Positions 36,052-44,861 of a stretch of DNA of 64,000 nt are shown here, in pieces (within the stretch, counting starts at the first letter, position 1; each line of letters opens with the position of its first letter). The notes beneath the pieces are model-generated. The model had not been told where the DNA came from. It worked only from the letters and a program-made list of their open reading frames with translations, and did no database searches. The DNA lies in assembly GCF_035994945.1 (NCBI RefSeq), contig NZ_CP108677.1, positions 620,001 to 684,000 of the forward strand, in the 5' to 3' direction. Origin of the DNA: Streptomyces sp. NBC_01216. Lineage in GTDB: Bacteria; Actinomycetota; Actinomycetes; Streptomycetales; Streptomycetaceae. Both the position numbers and the translations under genes were made by a program.

Positions 36052-36945
36052 ATGACGCACATCCTCGACGCGACCCGCTCCGGTACCCGCGGGCGCGGCG
36101 GACGGCGTTCGGCCGCCGGCCGCCCGCACCACGCCGGACCGCTGACCTACGTCCTGCTCGGGCTGACCTCCCTGGTCTCGCTCTTTCCGCTTTACTGGAA
36201 CCTCGTCGCCGCCTCGCACTCGGGCGAGCGCGTGGTCGCCGCTCCCGCGCCCCTCCTTCCGGGTCCGCGGCTTCTCGACAACCTCACCTTCGCCTGGAAC
36301 CAGGTCGACATGGGCGAGGCGCTGGTCAACACCACCGTCGTCGCGAGCCTGGTGGCCCTGTCCACCGTCCTGTTCTCCACGCTGGCGGGCTTCGCCTTCG
36401 CCAAGCTCCCCTTCAGGGGCCGAGGCGCCCTGCTGGCGCTGGTGGTGGCGACGATGACGATCCCGCCGCAGCTCAGCGTGATCCCGCTCTACCAGATCGT
36501 CACCGATCTGGGGTGGGTCGACCAGCTCCAGTCGGTCGTCCTGCCGTCCCTGGTCGCTGCCTTCGGCGTGTTCTTCATGCGGCAGTTCCTCGTCGAGGCG
36601 CTGCCCGTGGAACTCGTCGAGGCGGCGCGCGTGGACGGCGCGCACAGCCTGCGCGTCATCTGGCACGTGGTGTTCCCGGTGGCCAGACCCGCGATGGCGG
36701 TGCTCGGGATGCTCGTCTTCGTGCAGGCGTGGAACGACTTCTTCTGGCCGTTCATCGCGCTGACTCCGGACGGCAGTCCGACCCTGCAGGTGGCCCTGGC
36801 CGGTCTCGGCGCGGGCAACCACTCCGTCGACCAGGCGATCGTGCTGACGGGTGCGCTGATCTCCACGCTGCCGTTGCTGCTGGTCTTCGCCGTGCTCGGC
36901 AAGCACATCGTGGGCGGGATCACCGCGGGCGCCGTCAAGAACTGA
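36052..36945 (+). CDS. cebG: CebG, ABC sugar transporter permease
   Basis: The 297-residue protein has six membrane helices beginning at GPLTYVLLGLTSLVSLFPLYW and the EAA loop VEAARVDGAHSLRVIWHVVF. It begins four bases after the cebF stop, a typical coupled arrangement, and lies 93 bp before bglC. With CebF it makes the membrane channel for cello-oligosaccharides. The C-terminal GGITAGAVKN is usual for CebG. Regulation should follow the CebR box upstream of cebE. Confidence 0.93.
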   Translation: MTHILDATRSGTRGRGGRRSAAGRPHHAGPLTYVLLGLTSLVSLFPLYWNLVAASHSGERVVAAPAPLLPGPRLLDNLTFAWNQVDMGEALVNTTVVASLVALSTVLFSTLAGFAFAKLPFRGRGALLALVVATMTIPPQLSVIPLYQIVTDLGWVDQLQSVVLPSLVAAFGVFFMRQFLVEALPVELVEAARVDGAHSLRVIWHVVFPVARPAMAVLGMLVFVQAWNDFFWPFIALTPDGSPTLQVALAGLGAGNHSVDQAIVLTGALISTLPLLLVFAVLGKHIVGGITAGAVKN

Positions 36946-37038
36946 GCCGCAGGCCCTTCCCCGCTCCCGTCCCTCCCCGGCCGATTCCGTCCCCGGCCGT
37001 ACCGCATCCGCATCCACCGCCTCGCGTTGGGATTCCCT

Positions 37039-38481
37039 ATGACCGCGTCCGAGACCCGGCCGCTCACCGCCGGCCGTCCCTTCCCCGCCGACTTCCTGTG
37101 GGGCTCGGCCACCGCCGCGTACCAGATCGAGGGCGCCGTCCGCGAGGACGGCCGGACGCCTTCCATCTGGGACACCTTCTCGCACACCCCGGGCAAGGTC
37201 TTCGAGGGTCACACCGGTGACGTGGCCGTCGACCACTACCACCGCTTCCGCGACGACGTCCGGCTGATGGCCGACCTCGGCCTCAACGCCTACCGCTTCT
37301 CCGTGTCCTGGTCCCGCGTCCAGCCGACCGGGCGCGGCCAGGCCGTGCAGAAGGGCCTGGACTTCTACCGCCGGCTCGTCGACGAGCTGCTCGCCGCGGG
37401 CATCGAACCCTCCCTGACCCTCTACCACTGGGATCTGCCCCAGGAGCTGGAGGACGCGGGTGGCTGGCCCGAGCGGGCAACGGCCGAGCGTTTCGGCGAC
37501 TACGCCGCCCTCGTCGCCGAGGCGCTCGGGGACCGGGTAAAGCGCTGGACCACGCTCAACGAGCCCTGGTGCAGTGCCTTCCTCGGCTACGGCTCCGGCG
37601 TCCACGCCCCGGGCCGCACCCACCCCGTCGCCGCCCTGCGGGCCGCGCACCACCTCAACCTCGGTCACGGGCTCGCCGTCCAGGCCCTCGGGACGTGCCT
37701 GCCCGCGAGCCGTCTCCTGTCGGTGTCGCTCAACCTCCACGAGATCCGTCCGCTGACCCCGTCGCCGGAGGACCGGGAGGCGGCTCGGCGCATCGACGCC
37801 GTCGGGAACCGTGTCTGGCTCGGTCCGATGCTGGAGGGCACCTACCCCGGGGACCTCCTCGCGGACACGGCGCACCTGACCGACTGGTCCTTCGTACGGG
37901 ACGGCGACACCGCCACCACACACCAGCCGCTGGATCTCCTGGCGGTCAACTACTACGCGCCGACGGTCGTCTCACGGGTCGGGCCGGGTGCGCGGAAGCC
38001 GCGGGACGACGGTCACGGCGGCGGCGCGCACTCGCCCTGGCCGGGCGCCGAGGACGTCGCCTTCCACCGGGCGCCGGGCGAGCGGACCGCCATGGGCTGG
38101 CCGGTCGACGCCACGGCGCTCCACGACCTGTTGACTCGCACCGCCGCCCGGTACCCCGGCCTGCCGCTGGTCATCAGCGAGAACGGCGCGGCCTACGACG
38201 ACGAGGTCGGCCCGGACGGCACGGTCCACGATCCCGAGCGCGCCGCCTATGTCCACGCCCATCTGGACGCGGTGCACCGCGCGATCGCCGACGGAGTGGA
38301 CGTACGCGGGTACTTCCTCTGGTCGCTGCTCGACAACTTCGAGTGGGCGTACGGGTACGCGAAGCGGTTCGGCGCCGTCCACGTCGACTACGAGACGCTG
38401 AAGCGCACGCCCAAATCGAGCGCCCGCTGGTACTCCCGCGTCGCGCGGACGGGTGAGCTGCGGCCGCCGGGAGACCTGTGA
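37039..38481 (+). CDS. bglC: BglC, intracellular GH1 beta-glucosidase
   Basis: The 480-residue GH1 enzyme begins [20 protein letters not shown], and has the family motifs [32 protein letters not shown] with acid/base Glu175, and [12 protein letters not shown] with nucleophile Glu381. It hydrolyses cellobiose and cello-oligosaccharides brought in by CebEFG and, by consuming the inducer, terminates induction. No signal peptide is present. ATG 37039 is preferred although its ribosome binding site is weak; TTG 37027 in the same frame is the alternative. No CebR box lies in the 93 bp upstream, unlike some other species, so expression probably depends on the cebE promoter. Confidence 0.95.
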   Translation: MTASETRPLTAGRPFPADFLWGSATAAYQIEGAVREDGRTPSIWDTFSHTPGKVFEGHTGDVAVDHYHRFRDDVRLMADLGLNAYRFSVSWSRVQPTGRGQAVQKGLDFYRRLVDELLAAGIEPSLTLYHWDLPQELEDAGGWPERATAERFGDYAALVAEALGDRVKRWTTLNEPWCSAFLGYGSGVHAPGRTHPVAALRAAHHLNLGHGLAVQALGTCLPASRLLSVSLNLHEIRPLTPSPEDREAARRIDAVGNRVWLGPMLEGTYPGDLLADTAHLTDWSFVRDGDTATTHQPLDLLAVNYYAPTVVSRVGPGARKPRDDGHGGGAHSPWPGAEDVAFHRAPGERTAMGWPVDATALHDLLTRTAARYPGLPLVISENGAAYDDEVGPDGTVHDPERAAYVHAHLDAVHRAIADGVDVRGYFLWSLLDNFEWAYGYAKRFGAVHVDYETLKRTPKSSARWYSRVARTGELRPPGDL

Positions 38482-38557
38482 CGTGCGGGGAACACGGGCG
38501 GGACGGCCGGCGGACGGAGACGTGGAGCCCCGTGTGGGGACGGCCGGTGCGGGCGGT

Positions 38558-39880
38558 TCAGCTCCCTACGACCGGCACGCTCAGCGGGGCCCGGAAGGAC
38601 AGCAGGCCGAGCATCGGCGGCTGCCCCGGTGCGGCGGTCCCCGTCGCTTCCGGGTCCGTCGCCGGGCGGACGCGGGGGAGGCGACGGGCCACCGCCCGGA
38701 GCGCCACCGCGGCCTCGGTGCGTGCCAGTGAGGCGCCCGGGCAGCGGTGGCGGCCGGCACCGAAGGCGAGATGGTGCCGGGCGTTGGGACGGTACGGGCA
38801 CATGGTCCCGGGGTCGGAGAAGACCTCCGGGTCGGAGCCGGTTCCCATGAGCATCAGCAGCAGCGGCGCACCGGCGGGAAGCGGCACCCCGCCGAGTTCC
38901 ACGGAGTGCGGGGCGACGCGGCGCCAGGTGGTCACCGGCGGTTCGCGCCGCAGCACCTCCTCCACCCATGCCTCGGCCAGGCCGGGTTCACGGGCGAGAC
39001 GCGGCCACAGGCCGGGTTCGGCGAGTGCGCGGTGCAGCACGGTGGAGATGAGCTGTCCTGTCGTGGACTGCCCCGCGATGAAGACGAAGAAGCAGGCCCC
39101 GACGGCGGTCGCGACGTCGAGCGGCCGACCGTCGGGCAGCCGGTGACGGGCCAGCGCTCCGATGAAGGAGTCGGGCGCGGCTGCGGCCCCGCGCACGGTC
39201 GCGGTGAGCCACTGGTGGAACTCTCCGGCGAGCACGGCCAGCTCGTGCCGGCGTTCGGGTGCGGGCCGGCCCCAGAAGAGCTCCAGCGAGGCGTCGCTCC
39301 AGCGCACCAGGGTGGCCGGGTCGATGCCCTCGATACCGAGGAGTTCCATGAGGACCCGGCAGGGCAGGGTCTGGGCGAAGGAACCGAAGAGGTCGCATGA
39401 GCCGGTGGCGGCGATCCGCGCCGCCGCAGTGTCGAGCAGTTCGCCGGAGACGCGCTCGATCACCGGAACGGCGGCGGCGACGCGTGCGGCGTTGAAGAAG
39501 CGGGTGACCGTGCGGCGCAGTCCGTGGTGGCTGGGGGTGCCGTTGTTGGCGAGGGCGGGCGGAAGACGGAAGCCGGCTCCGGCGAGCACCCGCAGGACGG
39601 GGACGGGCAGCGGATCGACGGCGTGCTGGGCGTTGTCGGGATGGAACGCGACCGGATCGAGCAGGACGCGGCGAACGTCTTCGTAGCGGCTGACCAGCCA
39701 CAGGCCGGTTCCCGGGTCGAGGTGGACGGGCGCCTCGGACCGCAGCCTGGCCAGCGAGGGGTAGGGGTCGCGGACGAAGCCGTCGCCGAAGAGGTCGAGG
39801 AGACCCAGCGGGTCGCGTCCGTCGCCGGCCTCCCGCCCGCCGGGCGTGAGCGGGGCCGTGTCCAGGGCCGAAAGATTCAC
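38558..39880 (-). CDS. Cytochrome P450
   Basis: The 440-residue monooxygenase has the I-helix motif FFVFIAGQSTTGQLIS, where the usual AGxxT reads AGQST, the ExxR motif EVLRREPP, and the heme loop HLAFGAGRHRCPGASLAR with ligand Cys380. It is soluble and needs ferredoxin and a reductase, neither of which is encoded nearby. The substrate is unknown. The start is GTG 39880; no Shine-Dalgarno sequence precedes it and a TAGCGT hexamer lies six bases upstream, suggesting a leaderless transcript. The gene is convergent with bglC and upstream of no clear biosynthetic cluster. Confidence 0.92.
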   Translation of the reverse strand: MNLSALDTAPLTPGGREAGDGRDPLGLLDLFGDGFVRDPYPSLARLRSEAPVHLDPGTGLWLVSRYEDVRRVLLDPVAFHPDNAQHAVDPLPVPVLRVLAGAGFRLPPALANNGTPSHHGLRRTVTRFFNAARVAAAVPVIERVSGELLDTAAARIAATGSCDLFGSFAQTLPCRVLMELLGIEGIDPATLVRWSDASLELFWGRPAPERRHELAVLAGEFHQWLTATVRGAAAAPDSFIGALARHRLPDGRPLDVATAVGACFFVFIAGQSTTGQLISTVLHRALAEPGLWPRLAREPGLAEAWVEEVLRREPPVTTWRRVAPHSVELGGVPLPAGAPLLLMLMGTGSDPEVFSDPGTMCPYRPNARHHLAFGAGRHRCPGASLARTEAAVALRAVARRLPRVRPATDPEATGTAAPGQPPMLGLLSFRAPLSVPVVGS

Positions 39881-39886
39881 CGCCGG

Positions 39887-39892
39887 ACGCTA
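39887..39892 (-). promoter_or_regulatory. -10 element for a probable leaderless P450 transcript
   Basis: TAGCGT, read on the minus strand, ends six bases before GTG 39880. It fits the TANNNT pattern of actinobacterial -10 elements. No clear -35 was found. Confidence 0.4.
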
Positions 39893-39931
39893 ACACGCGG
39901 GCGGGGCCCTCTCACGCACGGGTGCGCGGCG

Positions 39932-40459
39932 TCACGCGAGGTCGTCGGGTTCGTCGTCGGGCCGGGCGGCGGCGCGGCGGCCGACCACGGCCGCGGCGGC
40001 GAGCGCGCTGCCGAGGAAGGCCGTGGCGACGACCCAGGGGCGGTCCAGCACGTGGCCGGTGGCGTGGTCGAGGGAGTAGCGGCCGGGGCCGGTGATACCG
40101 ATGGCGGCGGCGGCGAAGCCGAGGAAGGCGGGGTACTCGAATCCTCCGGACTGGGCGAAGAACCCGGCCGGGGCATGCACGGAGACGGCGCCCGCCATCG
40201 CGCCGGCCGCGGCGGCACCGGCGGCCGGGGTGGCGAGGCCGAACACGAGCAGGGCCCCGCCGCCGGCCTCGCCGAGGCCGGCGGCGACGGCGCTCTCGCG
40301 CGGCGGGTGGAAGCCCATGGCCTCCATGGCCTTGGTGGTGCCTTCGACACCGCCTCCGCCGAACCAGCCGAAGAGCTTCTGGGTGCCGTGCGCGGCCAGT
40401 ACGGCGCCGGTGCCGACCCGGAGGACCAGCAGGCCGAGGTCGCGTCGGTTGAGGTTCAT
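39932..40459 (-). CDS. DoxX-family membrane protein
   Basis: The 175-residue protein starts NLNRRDLGLLVLRVGTGAVL and continues AAHGTQKLFGWFGGGGVEGT, the hallmark beginning of the DoxX family with its His-Gly and Phe-Gly-Trp-Phe-Gly-Gly-Gly. Further helices include AVAAGLGEAGGGALLVFGLA and PAFLGFAAAAIGITGPGRYS. It ends in a polar RPDDEPDDLA tail. DoxX proteins are implicated in membrane thiol and redox balance. ATG 40459 is well defined. It is separated from the P450 by 51 bp on the same strand and is the third DoxX-type gene in the window. Confidence 0.87.
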   Translation of the reverse strand: MNLNRRDLGLLVLRVGTGAVLAAHGTQKLFGWFGGGGVEGTTKAMEAMGFHPPRESAVAAGLGEAGGGALLVFGLATPAAGAAAAGAMAGAVSVHAPAGFFAQSGGFEYPAFLGFAAAAIGITGPGRYSLDHATGHVLDRPWVVATAFLGSALAAAAVVGRRAAARPDDEPDDLA

Positions 40460-40844
40460 GAGGACTCCCGGTGCGTGGAGGAGCGGAACCGCGTGCGGGA
40501 CGCGGGGCGTCGGCGGTGACGGTGGGGACGCCGGGCGGGCGGATCACGGGACGTGCACCTCCACTCTTGCCGCGCGACGTGCGCGGTCCTGCCTGTTGCT
40601 GGACCATTCGAGGCACCTTTTGCGAGTTATGCCCCCTGTTGCTTTAGTGGGAGCGTCGCCGTCGAGCGCGGCCGACCCGACGGAAGGGGTACCGATGGTC
40701 ACCGGCTCCCCTCCGGACCGCGGCTTCACCGGAGACCGCCGCGCCGATGGCCCTCGCCGAGGCGCTGTTTCTCCGTACGCGCACGACCCCGCGCCGGCCG
40801 AACGCCCCTCGTCCGGCCGCCGGACCGACGACAGGAGGACCCCG
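40460..40844. other. Divergent intergenic region with an AT-richer patch
   Basis: This region separates divergent genes. Around 40590-40650 it becomes AT-richer than its surroundings and contains two copies of CCTGTTGCT at 40592-40600 and 40635-40643, with TTGCGA and TTTAGT hexamers near the second. It is the probable promoter for the HdeD-like gene or the DoxX gene, but the hexamers are not strong enough to assign. No other gene was seen. Confidence 0.35.
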
Positions 40845-41465
40845 ATGACCCAGACTCACGCCCGGCCGCCCGAGCCGCCGGGTCCTCACGGACGCGACGT
40901 CCCGGCGGGCCCGCTGCGCGCGCTCGCCGACGTCGCCTGGCAGGTCCTGCTGACCGCCGCATTGGCCTCCCTGGCGCTCGGTGTGATCGTGCTCGCCTGG
41001 CCGGACGCCTCGCTCCGGGTCGCGGGCGTCCTGTTCGGGCTCTATCTGCTCCTCAGCGGTGTGACACAGTTGGTGGCGGCCTTCGGCACGCATGCCGCGA
41101 CCGCGCCACGCGTGATGGCCTTCATCAGCGGCGCCCTGTCGATCCTGCTGGGTCTGTTCTGCTTCCGGGGCGCGATGCAGTCGACCCTGCTGCTCGCGCT
41201 GTGGATCGGCATCGGCTGGCTGTTCCGGGGCATCATGCAGACCGTGGCCGCTGCGTCCGACGAGGCCATGCCGGCGCGGGGCTGGCAGGTCTTCCTCGGC
41301 GTCGTGAGCGCGCTGGCGGGCGTCGTGCTGATCGTCTCGCCGCTGGAGTCGGCCAAGGTGCTGACCGTGCTCGTCGGTGTCTGGCTGCTCGTGATGGGAA
41401 CGGTCGAACTGGTCACCGCCCTGCGGGTGCGGGCACGGGCGAGGGCGCTTCCGCCCGGCGCATGA
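40845..41465 (+). CDS. HdeD/DUF308 membrane protein
   Basis: The 206-residue protein has six hydrophobic helices in pairs and the HdeD/DUF308 pattern: VLLTAALASLALGVIVLAWP, DASLRVAGVLFGLYLLLSG, RVMAFISGALSILLGLFCFR, LLALWIGIGWLFRGIMQTVA and WQVFLGVVSALAGVVLIVSP. HdeD in enteric bacteria helps acid resistance; the Streptomyces relatives are unstudied. ATG 40845 has AGGAGG six bases upstream. It precedes the DUF350 gene on the same strand by 127 bp and may be co-transcribed with it. Confidence 0.86.
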   Translation: MTQTHARPPEPPGPHGRDVPAGPLRALADVAWQVLLTAALASLALGVIVLAWPDASLRVAGVLFGLYLLLSGVTQLVAAFGTHAATAPRVMAFISGALSILLGLFCFRGAMQSTLLLALWIGIGWLFRGIMQTVAAASDEAMPARGWQVFLGVVSALAGVVLIVSPLESAKVLTVLVGVWLLVMGTVELVTALRVRARARALPPGA

Positions 41466-41592
41466 GTACCGTTCGCGCCGGGTCGCCCTGAACGACGTCG
41501 CCCCGCGGCCGGGCCCCACGGCGCATGCGCTACATTTTGCCGGTCCTTGACCACGATCACTCATGATCACTTCTCCTCGGAGCCGGCGACCC

Positions 41593-42015
41593 ATGACCGA
41601 CATCGTCAACGGCCTCGGCCGGGCAACCTCTTACGGCGCGCTCGGCGTGGTGCTGCTGATCCTCGGCATCGTCCTCGTCGACGTGCTGACCCCGGGCAAG
41701 CTCGGCCGGCTGATATGGGAGGAACGCAACCGCAACGCCGCCCTGCTGCTCAGCTCGGCCCTGCTGGGCATCGGCGGCATCGTCTTCACCTCCATCTGGA
41801 CGACCTACGACGACTTCGGCAAGGGCCTTCTCTCCACGGCCGCGTTCGGACTGCTCGGCATGGTGATGATGACGGTGGCGTTCCTGGTGGTGGACCTCAT
41901 CACGCCCGGCAAGCTCGGCGCGATCCTCGTGGACCCCGCGCCGCATCCCGCGGTCTGGGTGACGGCCTCCTGCAACATCGCCGTCTCCGCCGTCGTGTCC
42001 GCCTCCATCGCCTGA
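41593..42015 (+). CDS. DUF350 membrane protein
   Basis: The 140-residue protein has four membrane helices: YGALGVVLLILGIVLVDVLT, ALLLSSALLGIGGIVFTSIW, a TAAFGLLGMVMMTVAFLVVD segment and VTASCNIAVSAVVSASIA. The two VDVLTPGKLG and VDLITPGKLG repeats are the DUF350 signature and show the internal duplication of the family. Function is unknown, though members occur near potassium-channel and envelope-stress genes. ATG 41593 has CGGAG ten bases upstream; ATG 41563 in frame is an alternative. A hairpin that includes its stop codon follows. Confidence 0.85.
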   Translation: MTDIVNGLGRATSYGALGVVLLILGIVLVDVLTPGKLGRLIWEERNRNAALLLSSALLGIGGIVFTSIWTTYDDFGKGLLSTAAFGLLGMVMMTVAFLVVDLITPGKLGAILVDPAPHPAVWVTASCNIAVSAVVSASIA

Positions 42016-42073
42016 GAGCCTGGCGGGTGCCTCTGAGAATCTCCAGGCCGTAGGCCGCCTGGCGGGCTCTCAG
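42012..42073. terminator. Bidirectional hairpin between convergent genes
   Basis: CTGAGAGCC and GGCTCTCAG form the outer arms and CCAGGC and GCCTGG an inner stem. Both convergent stop codons lie inside or at the edge of the arms, so the structure can end transcription from either side. Confidence 0.6.
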
Positions 42074-42534
42074 CCGCGGAGGGGTGCCACCTCCAGGAAC
42101 CTCCGGCGGCGGGGCCCCCGGTAGAGCAACGCCTCCCAGCCGAGCCGTTCGAGCACCGGGACGCAGGCACCGAGCGCGGACTCCTCCTCCCGCGCGGCCC
42201 CGCCACCGGGCGGCCCGAGCCACTCCACGACGACGGTTCCGGGCCGTTCGCCCGCGCGGACCCGGTAGCCGGTCGCCACCCGGGCGCCGGAGGCGTCGAC
42301 GGCCGAGACCGCGGTCCGCGATGCCTCCAGCACCAGGGCGACCGACCGCACCGGCTGTGCTCGCTCCCAGTCGGCCGGGGCGGCCCGAGGGTCGCCGCCG
42401 CCGGTACGCGTCAACCGGCGGATCTGCAGCAGTCCGTCCAGCGCGGCCCGTACGTCCCGGGACCGCTGCTCGGCCGCCTCCGGCGGCAGCGGCGGTCCGT
42501 CACCCGTGGCCGGTGCGAACGTCCCGCCGGTCAC
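42070..42534 (-). CDS. Hypothetical protein coupled to the WGR-beta-propeller gene
   Basis: The 154-residue product has no recognised family. It begins with a Pro/Gly-rich stretch, has an acidic-to-basic helix EQRSRDVRAALDGLLQIRRL, then alternating strands (SVALVLEASRTAVSAVDASG, RVATGYRVRAGERPGTVVVE) and ends LLYRGPRRRRFLEVAPLRG. GTG 42534 overlaps the stop of the WGR gene by four bases (GTGA), so the two are translated as a unit. It is likely a small partner of the WGR protein; the link is by context only. Confidence 0.65.
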   Translation of the reverse strand: MTGGTFAPATGDGPPLPPEAAEQRSRDVRAALDGLLQIRRLTRTGGGDPRAAPADWERAQPVRSVALVLEASRTAVSAVDASGARVATGYRVRAGERPGTVVVEWLGPPGGGAAREEESALGACVPVLERLGWEALLYRGPRRRRFLEVAPLRG

Positions 42535-43967
42535 AGCAGCCGCCGGATGTCGCCGCGTACGCGGTAGAAGCCGCCCGAGGCGGCGTGCAGCGCGTCGACC
42601 GCGTAGCGCGCCCCCGGTTCCCGGATCGCCCGCGGGAACTGCACGTTCCAGGACGTCTCGTAGCCCTCGGTCACCACGTGCACCCGGGTCCTCCCGCCGT
42701 CCCGCACGCATTCGACCACGACCGAACCGGCCGGGGCGGAACGGACCGAGGCCACCGACCGGACCGTCGTCGCCGGCTCGTAGGTGGGGAGGGCGGCGGC
42801 CAGTTTCACGTCCCTGGCGACCGGGACCGTCCCCCGCTGGGCCGCCGTGATCGCCGCCTCGCTCGCGTCCACGCAGACCAGGGAGCCGTCGGTGGTCACC
42901 AGGTAGAGCCGCTCGTCGCGGTACTGCATGGAGAGCGCCGAACCGCCTCCGGTGCCCAGCTTCCACAGCCGGGTGCCGTCCTCGGCGAAGCAGTACACCG
43001 ACGACGCCGAATCGCCGGCGAAGACGAACCGTCCGCCGGGCGAGGTCGCGCACGAGTACACCGGGCTGTCACAGGCGTAGACCGCCTCGGTCCGGCCGTC
43101 CTTCTTGGCGAGGCGCTGCACCTTCCTCCGGGCCGTGCCCGCGTACACCGCGTCGTTCTCCTGCCAGCCGAAGAGGACCCCGCCCTCGGTGACGGTGTGC
43201 CAGAGCTCGCCGCCTCCGTCCGGGTCGTACGCCGTCACACCCTTGCTGTGCCCGTGGTAGACGGCGCTGTCGTCGGCCCGCACCATCCAGGCGTGCTCTC
43301 CACGGCCGGTGCGTGACCACTGGTGCTCGTCCTCGTGGTCGATCACGGTGAGCCGGCCCGAGCGGTCGGCGACGTCCAGGACGCCCTCGTGGATGTCGAG
43401 CCAGAAGATGTCGACGTCCGCGGCGATGTCGTAGGCGGCGAACGGCAGCTTGGACGACAGGTCGTACACCCGGCCGTCGTCGCAGCCGGCATAGATCCAG
43501 AAGTCGTCGGCGACCAGGCACTTCACGCCGTCGGGGAGACTGAAGCGGGCCTGTACCTCACCCGTGTGACTCAGCGTGTAGACGTCCCCGGACTGGTTGC
43601 CCACCCAGCAGCGCTCGTCGTCCACATGGATGCCGAAGGCCGAGGAACCGGTCCGGAACCGCCACAGGACCGGGGCGACCGCGCGGGCGGTGGAGGGCGC
43701 CGAGGCGACCTCCCGACGAGTGACCGAACGGGCGGCCCGCACGCCCTGGACCGCCGGGGCGTATCCCTTGCGGACCTTCTCCGCTATCTTCCTGGCCGCC
43801 GCTGCCTCGGCCTTGTCGGCCGTGGCGAAGCTGGAGGTCTGGGTCTGCCCGGCGGCGCCGATCCGTCCGTATCGGACCGACACGACCATTCCCTCGACTG
43901 TCACTTCGTAGAACTTGTGCGCGCCGCCGCCATCCTGCGACAGCTCCAGATAGGTCTTCGTCGTCAT
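42531..43967 (-). CDS. WGR-domain and beta-propeller protein
   Basis: The 478-residue protein has an N-terminal WGR domain (TTKTYLELSQDGGGAHKFYE, SVRYGRIGAAGQTQTSSFAT, then an Ala/Lys-rich helix) and a beta-propeller of PQQ/WD-like repeats (SGDVYTLSHTGEVQARFSLP, DDGRVYDLSSKLPFAAYDIA, DGTRLWKLGTGGGSALSMQY). WGR domains bind DNA ends or nucleic acids in PARPs and bacterial MolR-type proteins. No catalytic motif is present. ATG 43967 has no Shine-Dalgarno sequence; a TAACGT hexamer lies seven bases before it, so translation is probably leaderless. It forms a two-gene unit with the downstream small gene. Confidence 0.85.
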   Translation of the reverse strand: MTTKTYLELSQDGGGAHKFYEVTVEGMVVSVRYGRIGAAGQTQTSSFATADKAEAAAARKIAEKVRKGYAPAVQGVRAARSVTRREVASAPSTARAVAPVLWRFRTGSSAFGIHVDDERCWVGNQSGDVYTLSHTGEVQARFSLPDGVKCLVADDFWIYAGCDDGRVYDLSSKLPFAAYDIAADVDIFWLDIHEGVLDVADRSGRLTVIDHEDEHQWSRTGRGEHAWMVRADDSAVYHGHSKGVTAYDPDGGGELWHTVTEGGVLFGWQENDAVYAGTARRKVQRLAKKDGRTEAVYACDSPVYSCATSPGGRFVFAGDSASSVYCFAEDGTRLWKLGTGGGSALSMQYRDERLYLVTTDGSLVCVDASEAAITAAQRGTVPVARDVKLAAALPTYEPATTVRSVASVRSAPAGSVVVECVRDGGRTRVHVVTEGYETSWNVQFPRAIREPGARYAVDALHAASGGFYRVRGDIRRLL

Positions 43968-43974
43968 GTCGAGA

Positions 43975-43980
43975 ACGTTA
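43975..43980 (-). promoter_or_regulatory. -10 element for a leaderless WGR transcript
   Basis: TAACGT, read on the minus strand, ends seven bases before ATG 43967. The same hexamer and spacing occur before the VOC gene at 50928. Confidence 0.5.
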
Positions 43981-44126
43981 GGGGCCGGCACTGACATCCC
44001 GCCTGCGCCCATGTCCCGTCCGGACCTCCCGCCCGTCCGCTGGGGCGGCCCCGGCGGACAGCTGGACGGCCGCCCCTCACCCCCCACGCGGCAGCAGGGT
44101 CCGGCGGGCCGCAGGCACGGCACCTG

Positions 44127-44825
44127 TCAGACCTCGACGGCGTCGGCCGGGCGGTTCTCCTTGAGCGTGATCCGCCCCTTGCGGATGGTCGCGAGACGCG
44201 GGGCACGACGGGCGATGACGCTGTCATGGGTGACCATGACGAACGTCAGGCCGTGCTCCTTCCACAGCCCTTCGAGGAGATCGACGATCTCGTCGCGCAT
44301 CGACTCGTCGAGGTTGCCCGTCGGCTCGTCGGCGAGGAGCACCTTGGGACGCTTCACCAGCGCGCGGGCGATCGCGACGCGTTGTTGCTGGCCGCCGGAC
44401 AGCTCCGACGGCAGGTGCCCGAGGCGTTCCTCGAGGCCGACCGACTCCAGGGCCTCCGCGGCGCGGGCGCGCCGCTCGCCCGCCTTGAGGCCGAGCGGGA
44501 CGAGCGCCGTCTCCACGTTCTCCTGCGCGGTGAGCGTGGGGATCAGGTTGAAGCTCTGGAAGACGAAGCCGATGTTCCGGCCGCGCACGGCGGTGAGCCG
44601 GCGCTCGGAGAGCTTCGCCAGATCGGTGCCGTCGAGCATGACGCTGCCCGCCGTGGGCCGGTCCAGACCGCCGAGCATCTGCAGCAGCGTGGACTTGCCG
44701 CCGCCCGTCGGGCCCTGGATGACCAGGCGGTCGCCCTCCTGGATGGTGAGGTCGACGCCGTCGAGGGCGTCGACTCTCTCCTGACCCCTGCGGTACTGCT
44801 TGGTGACTCCGGTGAGTTCGTACAT
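44127..44825 (-). CDS. ABC transporter ATP-binding protein, MacB/LolD type
   Basis: The 232-residue ATPase has Walker A GPTGGGKST, Q-loop VFQSFNLIPTLTAQENVETA, signature LSGGQQQRVAIARAL, Walker B VLLADEPTGNLD and the switch His in MVTHD. It belongs to the LolD/MacB/FtsE-like group that powers FtsX-type permeases for export or signalling rather than nutrient uptake. The ATPase gene lies just downstream of its permease gene (36 bp), and the two are clearly one operon. Start ATG 44825 was used; its ribosome binding site is AGGAG near the start. Confidence 0.92.
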   Translation of the reverse strand: MYELTGVTKQYRRGQERVDALDGVDLTIQEGDRLVIQGPTGGGKSTLLQMLGGLDRPTAGSVMLDGTDLAKLSERRLTAVRGRNIGFVFQSFNLIPTLTAQENVETALVPLGLKAGERRARAAEALESVGLEERLGHLPSELSGGQQQRVAIARALVKRPKVLLADEPTGNLDESMRDEIVDLLEGLWKEHGLTFVMVTHDSVIARRAPRLATIRKGRITLKENRPADAVEV

Positions 44826-44861
44826 GGGTGCAACTCCTGCGATCCGTAGAGGGGGGTCGGG

